A stretch of 62,066 nucleotides of DNA from Guptibacillus hwajinpoensis (GTDB taxonomy: Bacteria > Bacillota > Bacilli > Bacillales > Bacillaceae_O): positions 1 through 62,066 of the forward strand of contig JAENYN010000010.1 in the NCBI GenBank assembly GCA_016841765.1, read 5' to 3'. Of the stretch, positions 17,210 through 25,448 are shown one piece after another (the stretch's first letter is position 1; every line of letters begins with the position of its first letter). The notes beneath the pieces were generated by a model. The model was not told where the DNA came from and did not search any database. It worked only from the letters and a program-made list of their open reading frames with translations. A program made the position numbers and the translations under genes.

Positions 17210-17720
17210 AAACTGGTTCCGGCACCCGTACGTGAAGTGGAGGAGTGACAAGCCAGCCTTTTTCTTTGTTCAGGCGGAGCATCCGAGCACCGAATTGCGC
17301 TTTATTCAGGTGGAATTGGCCGAACATCATGGCTATATCCTCACGTGTTGCCTGCCCCATAGCCATGCTGCAAGCAACAAGTCCTTCTGCAATGTTTTTG
17401 GAAAGTGCTGCGCTGATTTCCGGGTCGTTGATCCTGGCGCCGGCTGGAATTTGCTCGAGGCTTGCTTCCGGGCGTTCTGGAGGCACCGGCGGCAATGCGA
17501 TGCCATTTTCTTTCAGGACTGTTTCAACCTGTTCGATTTCCGGCTTCGAACTGCGGAGCATTTCATCGATCAAGTTGCGGAGATCCTCATCTCCTGTATG
17601 GTTCATGTAGGTTTGAAGTGTAGCGACACCTGCTTTTGAAGCTGCATAGTAGCCCCACACCGCATAAACTTCACCATAGTGAAGCGGTTCATCGGTTTGG
17701 TTTCCGCTTAATACTCCCAT
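17208..17720 (-). CDS. DUF3231-family protein (coat F / ferritin-like fold)
   Basis: 170 residues, helical. It fits the DUF3231 family, often present in several copies in spore-formers and related in fold to spore coat protein CotF: EPLHYGEVYAVWGYYAASKAG near the N-terminus, an EQVETVLKENGIALPPVPPERP segment and a C-terminal FGQFHLNKAQFGARMLRLNKEKGWLV. ATG 17720 has an AAGGAG site; the upstream extension lacks one. Many relatives are expressed in sporulation, but nothing here shows that directly. It is monocistronic and convergent with the S-box-controlled gene. Confidence 0.75.
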   Translation of the reverse strand: MGVLSGNQTDEPLHYGEVYAVWGYYAASKAGVATLQTYMNHTGDEDLRNLIDEMLRSSKPEIEQVETVLKENGIALPPVPPERPEASLEQIPAGARINDPEISAALSKNIAEGLVACSMAMGQATREDIAMMFGQFHLNKAQFGARMLRLNKEKGWLVTPPLHVRVPEPV

Positions 17721-17934
17721 AACGACACTCCTTAATTTTTTTAGTTGCATCAGAAGGCTCCTTCGTGCAATAAAATAGTGTTGCACCCGTTTATCTTTTG
17801 CAAATGACCATCATTATATCGGAGGCATTTACTTACAGATGTGTTAAATATACGGTTGACAATTCATCGTCAGGTGCGTAAACTGTCAACAAGATGTTTG
17901 AATATTCAAAAGTGGTGTTCAGACATGCAGGCTA

Positions 17935-18021
17935 GAGCAGAGAATAGAGCAGAGCAGAGAATGAGAAGATGAGTTGAGGCAGTATAGCAGAGGAAGCAGA
18001 GCAGAGGCATTGAAGAGATAG
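17935..18021 (+). promoter_or_regulatory. TRAP (MtrB) binding site in the trp leader
   Basis: A run of GAG/TAG triplets at 17935, 17940, 17947, 17952, 17957, 17963, 17971, 17976, 17985, 17990, 17999, 18004, 18015 and 18019, mostly 5-9 bases apart. TRAP, an 11-mer RNA-binding ring activated by tryptophan, binds such (G/U)AG arrays in Bacillus trp leaders. Spacings are looser than in B. subtilis. mtrB itself is not in the window. Confidence 0.85.
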
Positions 18022-18054
18022 GGCGGAGTATGCCCACTATACCTTCTTTTTTAT
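18018..18054 (+). terminator. trp leader attenuator terminator
   Basis: ATAGGGC pairs with GCCC-CTAT across GGAGTAT and is followed by TTCTTTTTTAT. Its 5' side overlaps the last TRAP triplets, so TRAP binding should favour the terminator. A second small hairpin, CTCCAT / ATGGAG around 18083-18098, covers part of the trpE ribosome site and may give translational control. Confidence 0.6.
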
Positions 18055-18109
18055 ATCCTCATTTTTTACCTCAACCCTCATTCTCCATCATCAATGGAGA
18101 GGTGAGCCC

Positions 18110-19636
18110 ATGAATTCCTTACAAGCGTTTTTGCGTGATGCCGACAAGCATCACACCATCCCTTTAACAACCGGTTTTTACAGTGACACACTGACACCGG
18201 TCCGCATTTTCCAGAGCCTTGATGAAGAAGCGGCTTTTTTGCTTGAGAGCAATGAAGACGGCCATGAGCGGTCCCGTTTTTCGTTTATCGGCTTGAACCC
18301 ATTTTTGGAAATCCGTGAGAACACAAGCGTTTTTCATGTCGAAGAGTTTGACTCAGGGCATATCGAACAGCTGCCTTCTTTTAAAGATGCGTTCGACTAT
18401 GTTCAGAACAAGCTTCGTGTTAAATCACCGGGCATCAATTCGCCTTTTTCAGGCGGTGGTGTCGGCTACATGGCATATGAAGCCGTCTCCGATTACGAGG
18501 AAATCCCGTTTCCGAAAATGGATTCCCACCCCCGATACCGATTCATCTTTTGTGAAGACCTTATCACTTTTGACCATAAAACGAGGGAAGTGACGATTGT
18601 CCATTTTGCCCGCCTGCAGGGGAAAGAGACAAGAGCAGAGCTGGTAAGCGTTTATGAGCGGGCTGAACGGGAAGTCGAAGCGCTTCTTGGCAAATTGCGG
18701 AATCCGCCCGTGACGAACGAAATCGTTCTGCTGCCAGACCGTAACCACGAAAAAGAACGTCATGCCGAAAGCAATTATGAAAAATCCGGTTTCATGGCAG
18801 ATGTCGAGAAAATCAAAGATCATATCGTGAAAGGGGATTTATTCCAGGCGGTGCTGTCGCAGCGATTTAAGCGGAAGGTGACAGCCTCCGGTTTTGATAT
18901 TTACCGGGTGCTGCGCATGCTGAACCCTTCGCCGTATTTATTTTATTTGCGGATCGGGGGACGTGAAGTGATTGGAAGTTCGCCGGAGCGGCTGGTCGGC
19001 ATTGAAAACGGCATGATTGAAATTAATCCGATTGCCGGGACGAGAAGAAGAACCGGAGACCCCGGGCAGGATGATGTGCTTGCCAAAGAGCTGCTTGCCG
19101 ATGAAAAAGAGCGGGCAGAGCATTTGATGCTTGTCGACCTTGCCCGCAATGATGCAGGCAGGACAGCAAAGTTCGGGTCGGTAACTGTTCCTTTGCTTGC
19201 TGAAATCGGCTGGTTCTCTCATGTTATGCATATTGTGAGCAAGGTGACGGGGGAACTCCGTACAGACGTGCACCCGCTTGATGCACTTGCGGCCGCTTTT
19301 CCGGCAGGTACGGTGTCAGGCGCTCCGAAAGTGAAGGCGATGGAAATCCTGAGCGGGCTCGAACCGACAGCACGGGGCCTTTATTCCGGAGGGATCATTT
19401 ATGCCGGTTTTGACGGGAATGTGGATTCGTGCATCGCAATCCGGACGATGGTCCTGGAAGACGGAGAAGCTGCCGTCCAGGCCGGTGCCGGCATTGTCGC
19501 CGACTCGGATCCGGAGAAAGAATATATGGAAACAATCCATAAAGCAAGTGCGCTTTTGGATGCGCTCGATATAGCGGAAGAGTTGTTCGGAAACAACACG
19601 AAAGGGGAGAAGGAAATTGCTGAAAAACGTGCTTGA
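18110..19636 (+). CDS. trpE: Anthranilate synthase component I
   Basis: Converts chorismate to anthranilate with ammonia from the glutamine amidotransferase subunit. At 508 residues it is full length. The feedback site motif LLES is present near residue 45 (AAFLLESNEDG), so tryptophan inhibition is likely. The chorismate-utilising domain shows GSSPERLV, the INPIAGTRRR segment, LVDLARNDAGR, and GTVSGAPKVKAMEIL. ATG 18110 has GGAGAGGTGAGCCC upstream, part of a hairpin. It opens the operon trpE-D-C-F-B-A-pabA; trpD begins 20 bases inside its 3' end. Confidence 0.97.
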   Translation: MNSLQAFLRDADKHHTIPLTTGFYSDTLTPVRIFQSLDEEAAFLLESNEDGHERSRFSFIGLNPFLEIRENTSVFHVEEFDSGHIEQLPSFKDAFDYVQNKLRVKSPGINSPFSGGGVGYMAYEAVSDYEEIPFPKMDSHPRYRFIFCEDLITFDHKTREVTIVHFARLQGKETRAELVSVYERAEREVEALLGKLRNPPVTNEIVLLPDRNHEKERHAESNYEKSGFMADVEKIKDHIVKGDLFQAVLSQRFKRKVTASGFDIYRVLRMLNPSPYLFYLRIGGREVIGSSPERLVGIENGMIEINPIAGTRRRTGDPGQDDVLAKELLADEKERAEHLMLVDLARNDAGRTAKFGSVTVPLLAEIGWFSHVMHIVSKVTGELRTDVHPLDALAAAFPAGTVSGAPKVKAMEILSGLEPTARGLYSGGIIYAGFDGNVDSCIAIRTMVLEDGEAAVQAGAGIVADSDPEKEYMETIHKASALLDALDIAEELFGNNTKGEKEIAEKRA

Positions 19637-20636
19637 CAGGTTATTGGCAGGAGATTATTTGACAGAACAGCAGGCGTTCGCCGTCATGGACGAAGTGATG
19701 GGCGGAAATGTGCTGCCGACCCAGTTGGCCAGCATTCTGACGGTCCTTCGCTTCCGGGGCGAAACAGCTGAAGAAATCACAGGTTTCGCCAAAGCGATGC
19801 GGGGCCGGATGGCAATTCTCGATTCAAAAGAGCTGGATGTCGTGGACACATGCGGAACCGGCGGTGATGGACAGTCCACTTTCAATATTTCAACTGCTTC
19901 AGCGATTGCTCTGGCCGCTCTCGGTGTCAAGGTCGCCAAGCATGGAAATCGGAGTGTTTCTTCGAAAAGCGGAAGTGCCGATGTACTTGAAGAACTGGGA
20001 ATAGCCGTTGATGACGGGCCGGAAAACGGGAAGCAGTCCCTGCTGCAAAAAGGGATGGCCTTCCTGTTTGCCCCTCATTATCACCCTGCTATGAAACACG
20101 CTGCCGCAGCCCGAAAAGAAATCGGCTTCAGGACGGTCTTCAATGTATTGGGACCGCTTTGCAATCCGGCGGGAGCAAGAAAGCAAATCATCGGGGTCTA
20201 TGACACAAAGCTTGCCGAAAAGCTTGCAAAGGCACTCGATATGCTCGGCACAGAGCGGGCGATGTTTGTCACAGGGCATGACGGGCTTGATGAAATCTCT
20301 GTCTCCGCACCGACAGATATCGTGGAATTGAACGGGGGAAGAATTGAAAGGTATGTTTTCAGGCCCGAGGATGCTGGTGTGGAACGGGGACGCATATCCG
20401 AGATCCAGGTTGATAACCCGGCGGAAAGTGCCAGGCTGATAAAAGATATCTTCGCTGGAAATGCTCCCGGTTCGCCTGAAAACATCGTATGCCTGAATGC
20501 CGGAGCAGGGCTTTACCTAGCTGGAAAAGCCGCATGTATCGCAGAAGGCGTCCATATGGTCCGCGATGCCATCCAGAGCGGGAAAGTCAACGAATATTAC
20601 CTGTCCATCACCGGGAGGGAAGTCCATCATGCTTGA
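19617..20636 (+). CDS. trpD: Anthranilate phosphoribosyltransferase
   Basis: Joins anthranilate to phosphoribosyl pyrophosphate. The 339-residue protein has the PRPP loop CGTGGDGQSTFNIST near residue 80, the KHGNRSVSSKSGSADVLEELG segment, and the NVLGPLCNPAGARKQ motif. TTG 19617 follows AAAGGGGAGAAGG, and translation overlaps trpE by 20 bases, suggesting coupling. Confidence 0.97.
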   Translation: MLKNVLDRLLAGDYLTEQQAFAVMDEVMGGNVLPTQLASILTVLRFRGETAEEITGFAKAMRGRMAILDSKELDVVDTCGTGGDGQSTFNISTASAIALAALGVKVAKHGNRSVSSKSGSADVLEELGIAVDDGPENGKQSLLQKGMAFLFAPHYHPAMKHAAAARKEIGFRTVFNVLGPLCNPAGARKQIIGVYDTKLAEKLAKALDMLGTERAMFVTGHDGLDEISVSAPTDIVELNGGRIERYVFRPEDAGVERGRISEIQVDNPAESARLIKDIFAGNAPGSPENIVCLNAGAGLYLAGKAACIAEGVHMVRDAIQSGKVNEYYLSITGREVHHA

Positions 20637-21405
20637 AAAAATTTTAGCGAAAAAAAGGGAGGAACTGCAGGGGCTTGTCCTTCCGGAAAACATAGATGCT
20701 GAGCGGCTGTCGCTCATCGATTCGATTCAGTCATCAGAAGATCCGGTGGCAATCATTGCCGAAGTGAAAAAGGCATCCCCTTCTAAAGGCATCATCCGCG
20801 CCGATTTCGATCCGGTTGGGATTGCTGAGAAATATGAACAGGGGGGAGCCTGCGCCATTTCCGTTTTGACGGATCGGCATTTTTTCCAGGGTGACCGGTC
20901 ATATCTTTCTCAAATTAAACAAAAAGTGACAATCCCCGTGCTGCGAAAGGACTTCATTATTTCACCCGAACAGGTCGAAGAAAGTGCCCGGATCGGCGCC
21001 GATGCCATCTTGCTAATCGGAGAAGCGCTGGAACCTGATCGGCTTTTTGAACTTTATAAGTCTGCTGAAGAAAAAGGGCTTGAATCACTGGTGGAGGTGC
21101 ATAGTGTGGAAACGCTTGAACGCATTCTCGAATTGTTCGCGCCGCCGCTTATCGGCATCAACAACCGCAACCTGAAGACCTTCCACACAACGCTGTCACA
21201 GACAGAAAAGATTGCTGGCCTTGTCCCAGAAGGATCGGTGATGGTGAGCGAAAGCGGCATTTTCACTTCAGCCGACCTGGAGTGTGTTCACAGGGCAGGG
21301 GCGAAAGCAGCGCTAATCGGCGAGTCCCTGATGAAGCAGCCCGATCCCGGCGAAGCGGTCGCCAGCTTGCTTGGGGGTGTCCGGGTTGAACCGGCCCCTC
21401 GTTAA
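20629..21405 (+). CDS. trpC: Indole-3-glycerol phosphate synthase
   Basis: Closes the indole ring. It is a 258-residue TIM barrel with VAIIAEVKKASPSKG near residue 41, the catalytic LRKDFIISPEQ lysine, GINNRNLKTF and SESGI. ATG 20629 lies eight bases inside trpD behind GGGAGGGAAG; the in-frame extension to 20566 is rejected because it lacks a ribosome site and precedes the conserved start MLEKILA. Confidence 0.97.
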   Translation: MLEKILAKKREELQGLVLPENIDAERLSLIDSIQSSEDPVAIIAEVKKASPSKGIIRADFDPVGIAEKYEQGGACAISVLTDRHFFQGDRSYLSQIKQKVTIPVLRKDFIISPEQVEESARIGADAILLIGEALEPDRLFELYKSAEEKGLESLVEVHSVETLERILELFAPPLIGINNRNLKTFHTTLSQTEKIAGLVPEGSVMVSESGIFTSADLECVHRAGAKAALIGESLMKQPDPGEAVASLLGGVRVEPAPR

Positions 21406-22045
21406 ACTTTGCGGCATTCGCTCACTGTCCGACCTCGAGAAGGTTGTGCCTTTCAAACCTGATTATATCGGCTTTATCTTTGCGGAGAGCAAGCGCCGCG
21501 TGAAAGCGGAAGATGCCGGGCGCTGGATGAGCTATTTCGATGTAACCGAACTGCCGCAGGCTGCAGGAGTCTTTGTAAATGCGGATGAGGCTGAAATCCT
21601 GCGGACAGCTGCAGAGGTCCCGCTCGATGTGATCCAGCTGCACGGTGATGAAACGCCGGAGCAGGTCCTTCAGTTGAAAAAGAAAGCAGGCCGGAAAGTT
21701 TGGAAAGCACTCAGGTATCATAACGGAATCCTTGCTGAAATGAAGGAGTATGAAGGAGCTGCTGATGGGTTTGTCATTGACGCCTATGTAAAGGGTGCAA
21801 GAGGCGGCACCGGCATATCATTCAGCTGGGAAGGCGTGCCCGAACTGCTGAAAGAGGCAAAACGGCAACAGGTTCCATGTTTTATTGCCGGGGGCATCCG
21901 CCCGGAAAATGTTGATGAACTGCTTGCTTTTGAACCGGATGGCATCGATGTTTCAAGCGGAATTGAAACCGATGAACAGAAGGATGTATTGAAAATCGGA
22001 GAGCTGATGGGGAAGGTGGAACATGATGAGTATAAGTTATCCTGA
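21386..22045 (+). CDS. trpF: Phosphoribosylanthranilate isomerase
   Basis: Performs the Amadori rearrangement before trpC. About 219 residues, with the start motif LVKLCGIRS (catalytic cysteine), [19 protein letters not shown], and GGTGISFSW. The start is uncertain: TTG 21386 has GGGGGTG at a normal distance, while TTG 21371 and GTG 21377 are also in frame. It overlaps the 3' end of trpC and itself overlaps trpB by a few bases. Confidence 0.95.
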   Translation: MNRPLVKLCGIRSLSDLEKVVPFKPDYIGFIFAESKRRVKAEDAGRWMSYFDVTELPQAAGVFVNADEAEILRTAAEVPLDVIQLHGDETPEQVLQLKKKAGRKVWKALRYHNGILAEMKEYEGAADGFVIDAYVKGARGGTGISFSWEGVPELLKEAKRQQVPCFIAGGIRPENVDELLAFEPDGIDVSSGIETDEQKDVLKIGELMGKVEHDEYKLS

Positions 22046-23240
22046 TTTGCAGGGGAGGTTCGGTTCCTTCGGCGGCAAATTTGTGCCGGAAACGCTGATG
22101 GGGCCGCTCAAGGAACTAGAGGATGAACTGGAAAAAGCGATGAATGATGAAACATTTCTGGCTGAATGCCGCCATGTATTGAAGCATTATGCCGGGAGGG
22201 AAACGCCGCTCACGTATGCTGATAAACTGACGGAAAAGCTGGGCGGAGCAAAAGTTTACCTGAAACGAGAAGACCTGAATCATACGGGTGCCCATAAATT
22301 GAATAACGCAATCGGCCAGGCGCTGCTCGCGCGCCGGATGGGAAAAACGAAAATCATTGCGGAAACGGGAGCCGGCCAGCACGGTGTCGCGGCGGCAACG
22401 GTTGCGGCAAAATTCGGACTCGAGTGCAAAGTGTTCATGGGTGAAGAAGACATTGCCCGCCAGCAGCTGAACGTTTTTAGGATTCAGTTGCTTGGAGCGG
22501 AAGTGGTGCCGGTTTCAAGCGGCAACAAGACGCTCAAGGATGCCACAAACGAAGCGATCCGGTACTGGGCGGCGCACTGCGATGATCATTTTTATTTGAT
22601 TGGATCGGTTGTCGGCCCCCACCCTTATCCGAAAATGGTCCGTGATTTCCAGCGCGTGATCGGGGATGAGACGAAGCGGCAATTCATTGAAGCGGAAGGA
22701 AAACTTCCGAATCGGATTTATGCATGTGTCGGAGGCGGAAGCAACGCCATCGGAATGTTTTATCCCTTTCTTGAAGATGAATTGGAACTTGTCGGTGTCG
22801 AAGCAGCAGGTCGGGGAGTCAATACAAGCGAGCATGCCGCTACGCTCGCTCGCGGAAATCAGGGCGTCATTCACGGCTCGCTCACTTATCTCCTTCAGGA
22901 TGAAAATGGGCTGATCACCGAACCTTATTCCATATCGGCAGGACTTGATTATCCTGGCATCGGGCCGGAGCATGCCCATCTTCATGAAAGCGGGCGGGCC
23001 AGATATGAGCAGGCGACAGATCAGGAAGCGCTTGATGCCCTGAGATTGCTCGCACAGGAAGAAGGCATCATCCCGGCTCTTGAAAGCGCACATGCATGTG
23101 CTGCTGCTTTTAAAGAAGCGGGAGAAATGCCGGCCGGAAGTACGATTGTCATCAACATATCCGGCAGGGGAGACAAAGATATGGATACGCTTTTCCGTAC
23201 TTTTGAAAAAGGAGGGACAGCAAGTGCAGCCAGCCGTTGA
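22023..23240 (+). CDS. trpB: Tryptophan synthase beta subunit
   Basis: Condenses indole with serine using pyridoxal phosphate. 405 residues, with [17 protein letters not shown] at the start, the PLP lysine in [14 protein letters not shown] near residue 88, GAGQHGVA, the phosphate-binding [10 protein letters not shown], and the C-terminal SGRGDKD. Two adjacent ATG codons (22023, 22026) are possible starts behind GGAAGGTGG. It overlaps trpF upstream and trpA downstream. Confidence 0.97.
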   Translation: MMSISYPDLQGRFGSFGGKFVPETLMGPLKELEDELEKAMNDETFLAECRHVLKHYAGRETPLTYADKLTEKLGGAKVYLKREDLNHTGAHKLNNAIGQALLARRMGKTKIIAETGAGQHGVAAATVAAKFGLECKVFMGEEDIARQQLNVFRIQLLGAEVVPVSSGNKTLKDATNEAIRYWAAHCDDHFYLIGSVVGPHPYPKMVRDFQRVIGDETKRQFIEAEGKLPNRIYACVGGGSNAIGMFYPFLEDELELVGVEAAGRGVNTSEHAATLARGNQGVIHGSLTYLLQDENGLITEPYSISAGLDYPGIGPEHAHLHESGRARYEQATDQEALDALRLLAQEEGIIPALESAHACAAAFKEAGEMPAGSTIVINISGRGDKDMDTLFRTFEKGGTASAASR

Positions 23241-24033
23241 ATCGAACAGACAGCAAATGAAAAGTTCCGATTTATTTATCCCGTTTATCATGGCGGGTGA
23301 CCCGGCGCCGGAGATAACCGTTCAGCTTGCCCTTTCACTTGAAAAAGCAGGCGCGGATTTTCTGGAACTGGGCGTCCCGTACTCCGATCCGCTTGCAGAT
23401 GGGCCCGTCATTCAGGAAGCCGCCAACCGGGCGCTTGCCGGCGGGATGACACTGCGGAAAGCGATCGACCTTGTGCCGCATATGAGAAATAAAGGTCTAT
23501 CCATCCCCGTCATCATCTTCACCTATTACAATCCGATTTTGCAAATTGGAGAGGAGCGGTTTATCCAGCTGCTGAAAGAAAAAGGGGCGAATGGACTGCT
23601 TGTGCCCGATATGCCTTACGAAGAAAGCGGAACGTTGCGGAAACTGGCAAAGGAAGCGGGTCTCATGTACATTTCGCTTATAGCGCCGAACTCAAATGAA
23701 CGGATACAGAAAATCGCATCACAGGCGGAAGGTTTTTTATACTGTGTTTCTTCCCTCGGAGTGACAGGGGAGCGTTCCGGATTATCTGAAGATGTCGGGG
23801 CGTTTTTGGAACTGGCTAAAAAGCACAGCCCGGTCCCGGTTGCTGTCGGTTTTGGCGTATCAAGCCCCGAGCAGGTGAGAATGCTGAACCGCCATTGTGA
23901 CGGGGTCATCATCGGCAGCAAGATCGTAAACATGATTAAAGAGCGGGCAGCGGCATTGCAAAATTCAGCTGCAAAAGAAGAGGCACTGGTATCGTTCCGG
24001 GAAGATATCAGGCAACTGCTCGGCCGCGGTTGA
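23224..24033 (+). CDS. trpA: Tryptophan synthase alpha subunit
   Basis: Cleaves indole-3-glycerol phosphate and passes indole to trpB. 269 residues with [10 protein letters not shown], catalytic glutamate in [25 protein letters not shown] with the catalytic aspartate region, and [14 protein letters not shown] 23224 follows AAAGGAGGGACAGC inside the end of trpB; the longer in-frame reading from 23080 would run back through trpB and is rejected. Confidence 0.97.
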   Translation: MQPAVESNRQQMKSSDLFIPFIMAGDPAPEITVQLALSLEKAGADFLELGVPYSDPLADGPVIQEAANRALAGGMTLRKAIDLVPHMRNKGLSIPVIIFTYYNPILQIGEERFIQLLKEKGANGLLVPDMPYEESGTLRKLAKEAGLMYISLIAPNSNERIQKIASQAEGFLYCVSSLGVTGERSGLSEDVGAFLELAKKHSPVPVAVGFGVSSPEQVRMLNRHCDGVIIGSKIVNMIKERAAALQNSAAKEEALVSFREDIRQLLGRG

Positions 24034-24090
24034 AGCATTGAATTCGGCATAGTTTAGATGAGAAGAGACGAGGAAGGGGAGACAAGCAAA

Positions 24091-24678
24091 GTGAACATAT
24101 TCGTTTTGGATAATTATGATTCCTTCACATACAATCTCGTGCAATATATTGGTGAAGCAGGCCATGAGGTAACAGTAAAGAGAAACGACAGGGTGACGGC
24201 AGAAGAAATCAAACAGTTGAATCCCGATCTCCTCTTACTGTCGCCCGGCCCGGGCCGACCGGAAAAAGCAGGGATACTGCTCGAAGCAATCCGGACGTTA
24301 AAAGGCACAGTGCCGATTTATGGAGTGTGCCTCGGACACCAGGCAATTGCAGAGGCCTATGGCGGGGAAGTGGTCCGTGCCGAACAGCTCATGCATGGAA
24401 AGACGTCGCTCATTTATCATGACAATAAGACGATTTTCAAAGGGCTGCCGAATCCATTCCGGGCAGCGAGATATCATTCACTCATCGTGAACAAGCACAA
24501 ATTGCCGCCGGAGCTTGAGGTGTCGGCGTGGACAGCGGATGGTGAAGTCATGGGACTCCGTCATACTGACGACAGGGTGGAAGGCGTGCAGTTCCATCCC
24601 GAGTCGATCATGACGGAACACGGCCGCCAGCAGCTTTCATTCGGGAATATGACCGGGGTCGGAGAACCGGTGGGATGA
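24091..24678 (+). CDS. pabA: Anthranilate / aminodeoxychorismate synthase glutamine amidotransferase subunit
   Basis: Supplies ammonia from glutamine to TrpE (and probably to PabB). 195 residues: the class I amidotransferase triad is visible as Cys in YGVCLGHQ, His in VQFHPES and Glu in the same motif, with DNYDSFTYN at the start and LLSPGPGRPE. GTG 24091 is chosen behind GGAAGGGGAG. In B. subtilis this gene is in the folate cluster; here it ends the trp operon, 57 bases after trpA. The last ~15 residues (QLSFGNMTGV...) do not look like the family, whereas the +2 frame from about 24637 reads AFIREYDRGR, the expected C-terminal helix, suggesting a one-base deletion near 24636-24640. The catalytic part is intact. 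Confidence 0.92.
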   Translation: MNIFVLDNYDSFTYNLVQYIGEAGHEVTVKRNDRVTAEEIKQLNPDLLLLSPGPGRPEKAGILLEAIRTLKGTVPIYGVCLGHQAIAEAYGGEVVRAEQLMHGKTSLIYHDNKTIFKGLPNPFRAARYHSLIVNKHKLPPELEVSAWTADGEVMGLRHTDDRVEGVQFHPESIMTEHGRQQLSFGNMTGVGEPVG

Positions 24679-24743
24679 AGCTGGTGTTGTGGGGAGGTTG
24701 GATTGGTAAACCGGATATAGTGTGCTGGAAGAAACGAGTGGTC

Positions 24744-25001
24744 CGCGTGATGCCGCGTACTTATGGCGTGAAAACCGGTTCGAACGGCGTGAAACCGGGT
24801 GAGTGGCGTGAAAGTGTGCAGATTTGGCGCGAAACAGATCCGAATTGGCGTGAAACGCAATCAATTTGGCGTGAAAATCCGAACATCCGGCGCTAAACCC
24901 GCCCAACAGATCGCTGCAAAAACCCGGTCGGCGTGATATAACATCCATACGGCGTGATACCCTGCCCGAACGGCGCGAAACCGCCCGCGTACCGTGTGAA
25001 T
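24744..25001 (+). repeat. 21-bp periodic GGCGTGAAA box array A
   Basis: Conserved nine-base boxes (GGCGTGAAA, GGCGCGAAA or close) begin at 24744, 24765, 24786, 24805, 24826, 24847, 24868, 24889, 24930, 24951, 24972 and about 24992. The intervals are 21 bases except one of 19 and one of 41; the 12 bases between boxes vary. Box order and both irregular intervals match array B at 61670-62066. It starts about 65 bases after the pabA stop. The reading frames through it are by-products of the 21-base period and lack ribosome sites. Confidence 0.9.
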
Positions 25002-25173
25002 GTGCACTCACAAACCAAAATTGTGTCGTCCCAACATAAGCCGACCCGGCAATCTCACATAAAAACGACACTAAAAACCATTTTCAAAAGCGAAAACCAC
25101 ATCAAAAATGAAAATGCGGGAACCAGTTCTCCTGTTTTTACCGTTTTATTAAGACAAGAGCAGAAAAAACCTG

Positions 25174-25203
25174 TTGACGGTACAAACTGCATGTTGTTAT
25201 AAT
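25174..25203 (+). promoter_or_regulatory. SigA-type promoter of the hom leader
   Basis: TTGACG (25174-25179) and TATAAT (25198-25203) with 18 bases between, about 33 bases before the S-box aptamer. Confidence 0.75.
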
Positions 25204-25235
25204 CTGATTTAACTGAAATAACAAAAATATTATGA

Positions 25236-25343
25236 CTCTTATCCAGAGAGGTGGAGGGAATAGGCCCGATGAAACCCGGCAACCATCAAGTTCGCTTGAT
25301 AAGGTGCCAAGTCCTACAGGTGATGGAACCTGAGAGATAAGGG
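25236..25343 (+). ncRNA. SAM-I (S-box) riboswitch
   Basis: Canonical blocks in order: CTCTTATCCAGAGAGGTGGA, GGGAATAGGCCC, GATGAAACCCGGCAACC, hairpin CAAGTTCGCTTG, AAGGTGCCAAGTCC, and the closing strand GAGAGATAAGGG pairing with the 5' CTCTTATC. SAM binding should let the downstream terminator form and switch off hom. Confidence 0.97.
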
Positions 25344-25361
25344 AGGATCGTGCAATCAGAG

Positions 25362-25390
25362 GCCTCTTCTTACCGAAGAGGCTTTTTTTG
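25362..25390 (+). terminator. S-box controlled terminator before hom
   Basis: GCCTCTTC (25362-25369) and GAAGAGGC (25375-25382) followed by seven T. Confidence 0.9.
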
Positions 25391-25448
25391 TTCACGCAAC
25401 TCCCGAAGAGGCTGACAGAAAAAGACAGAAAAAGGGAGTGGAGTGAAT

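Noticed and set aside
24744-25001. CRISPR array
   Set aside because: The conserved part is only 9 bases and the period 21, far below CRISPR repeat and spacer sizes; boxes are degenerate and there are no cas genes.
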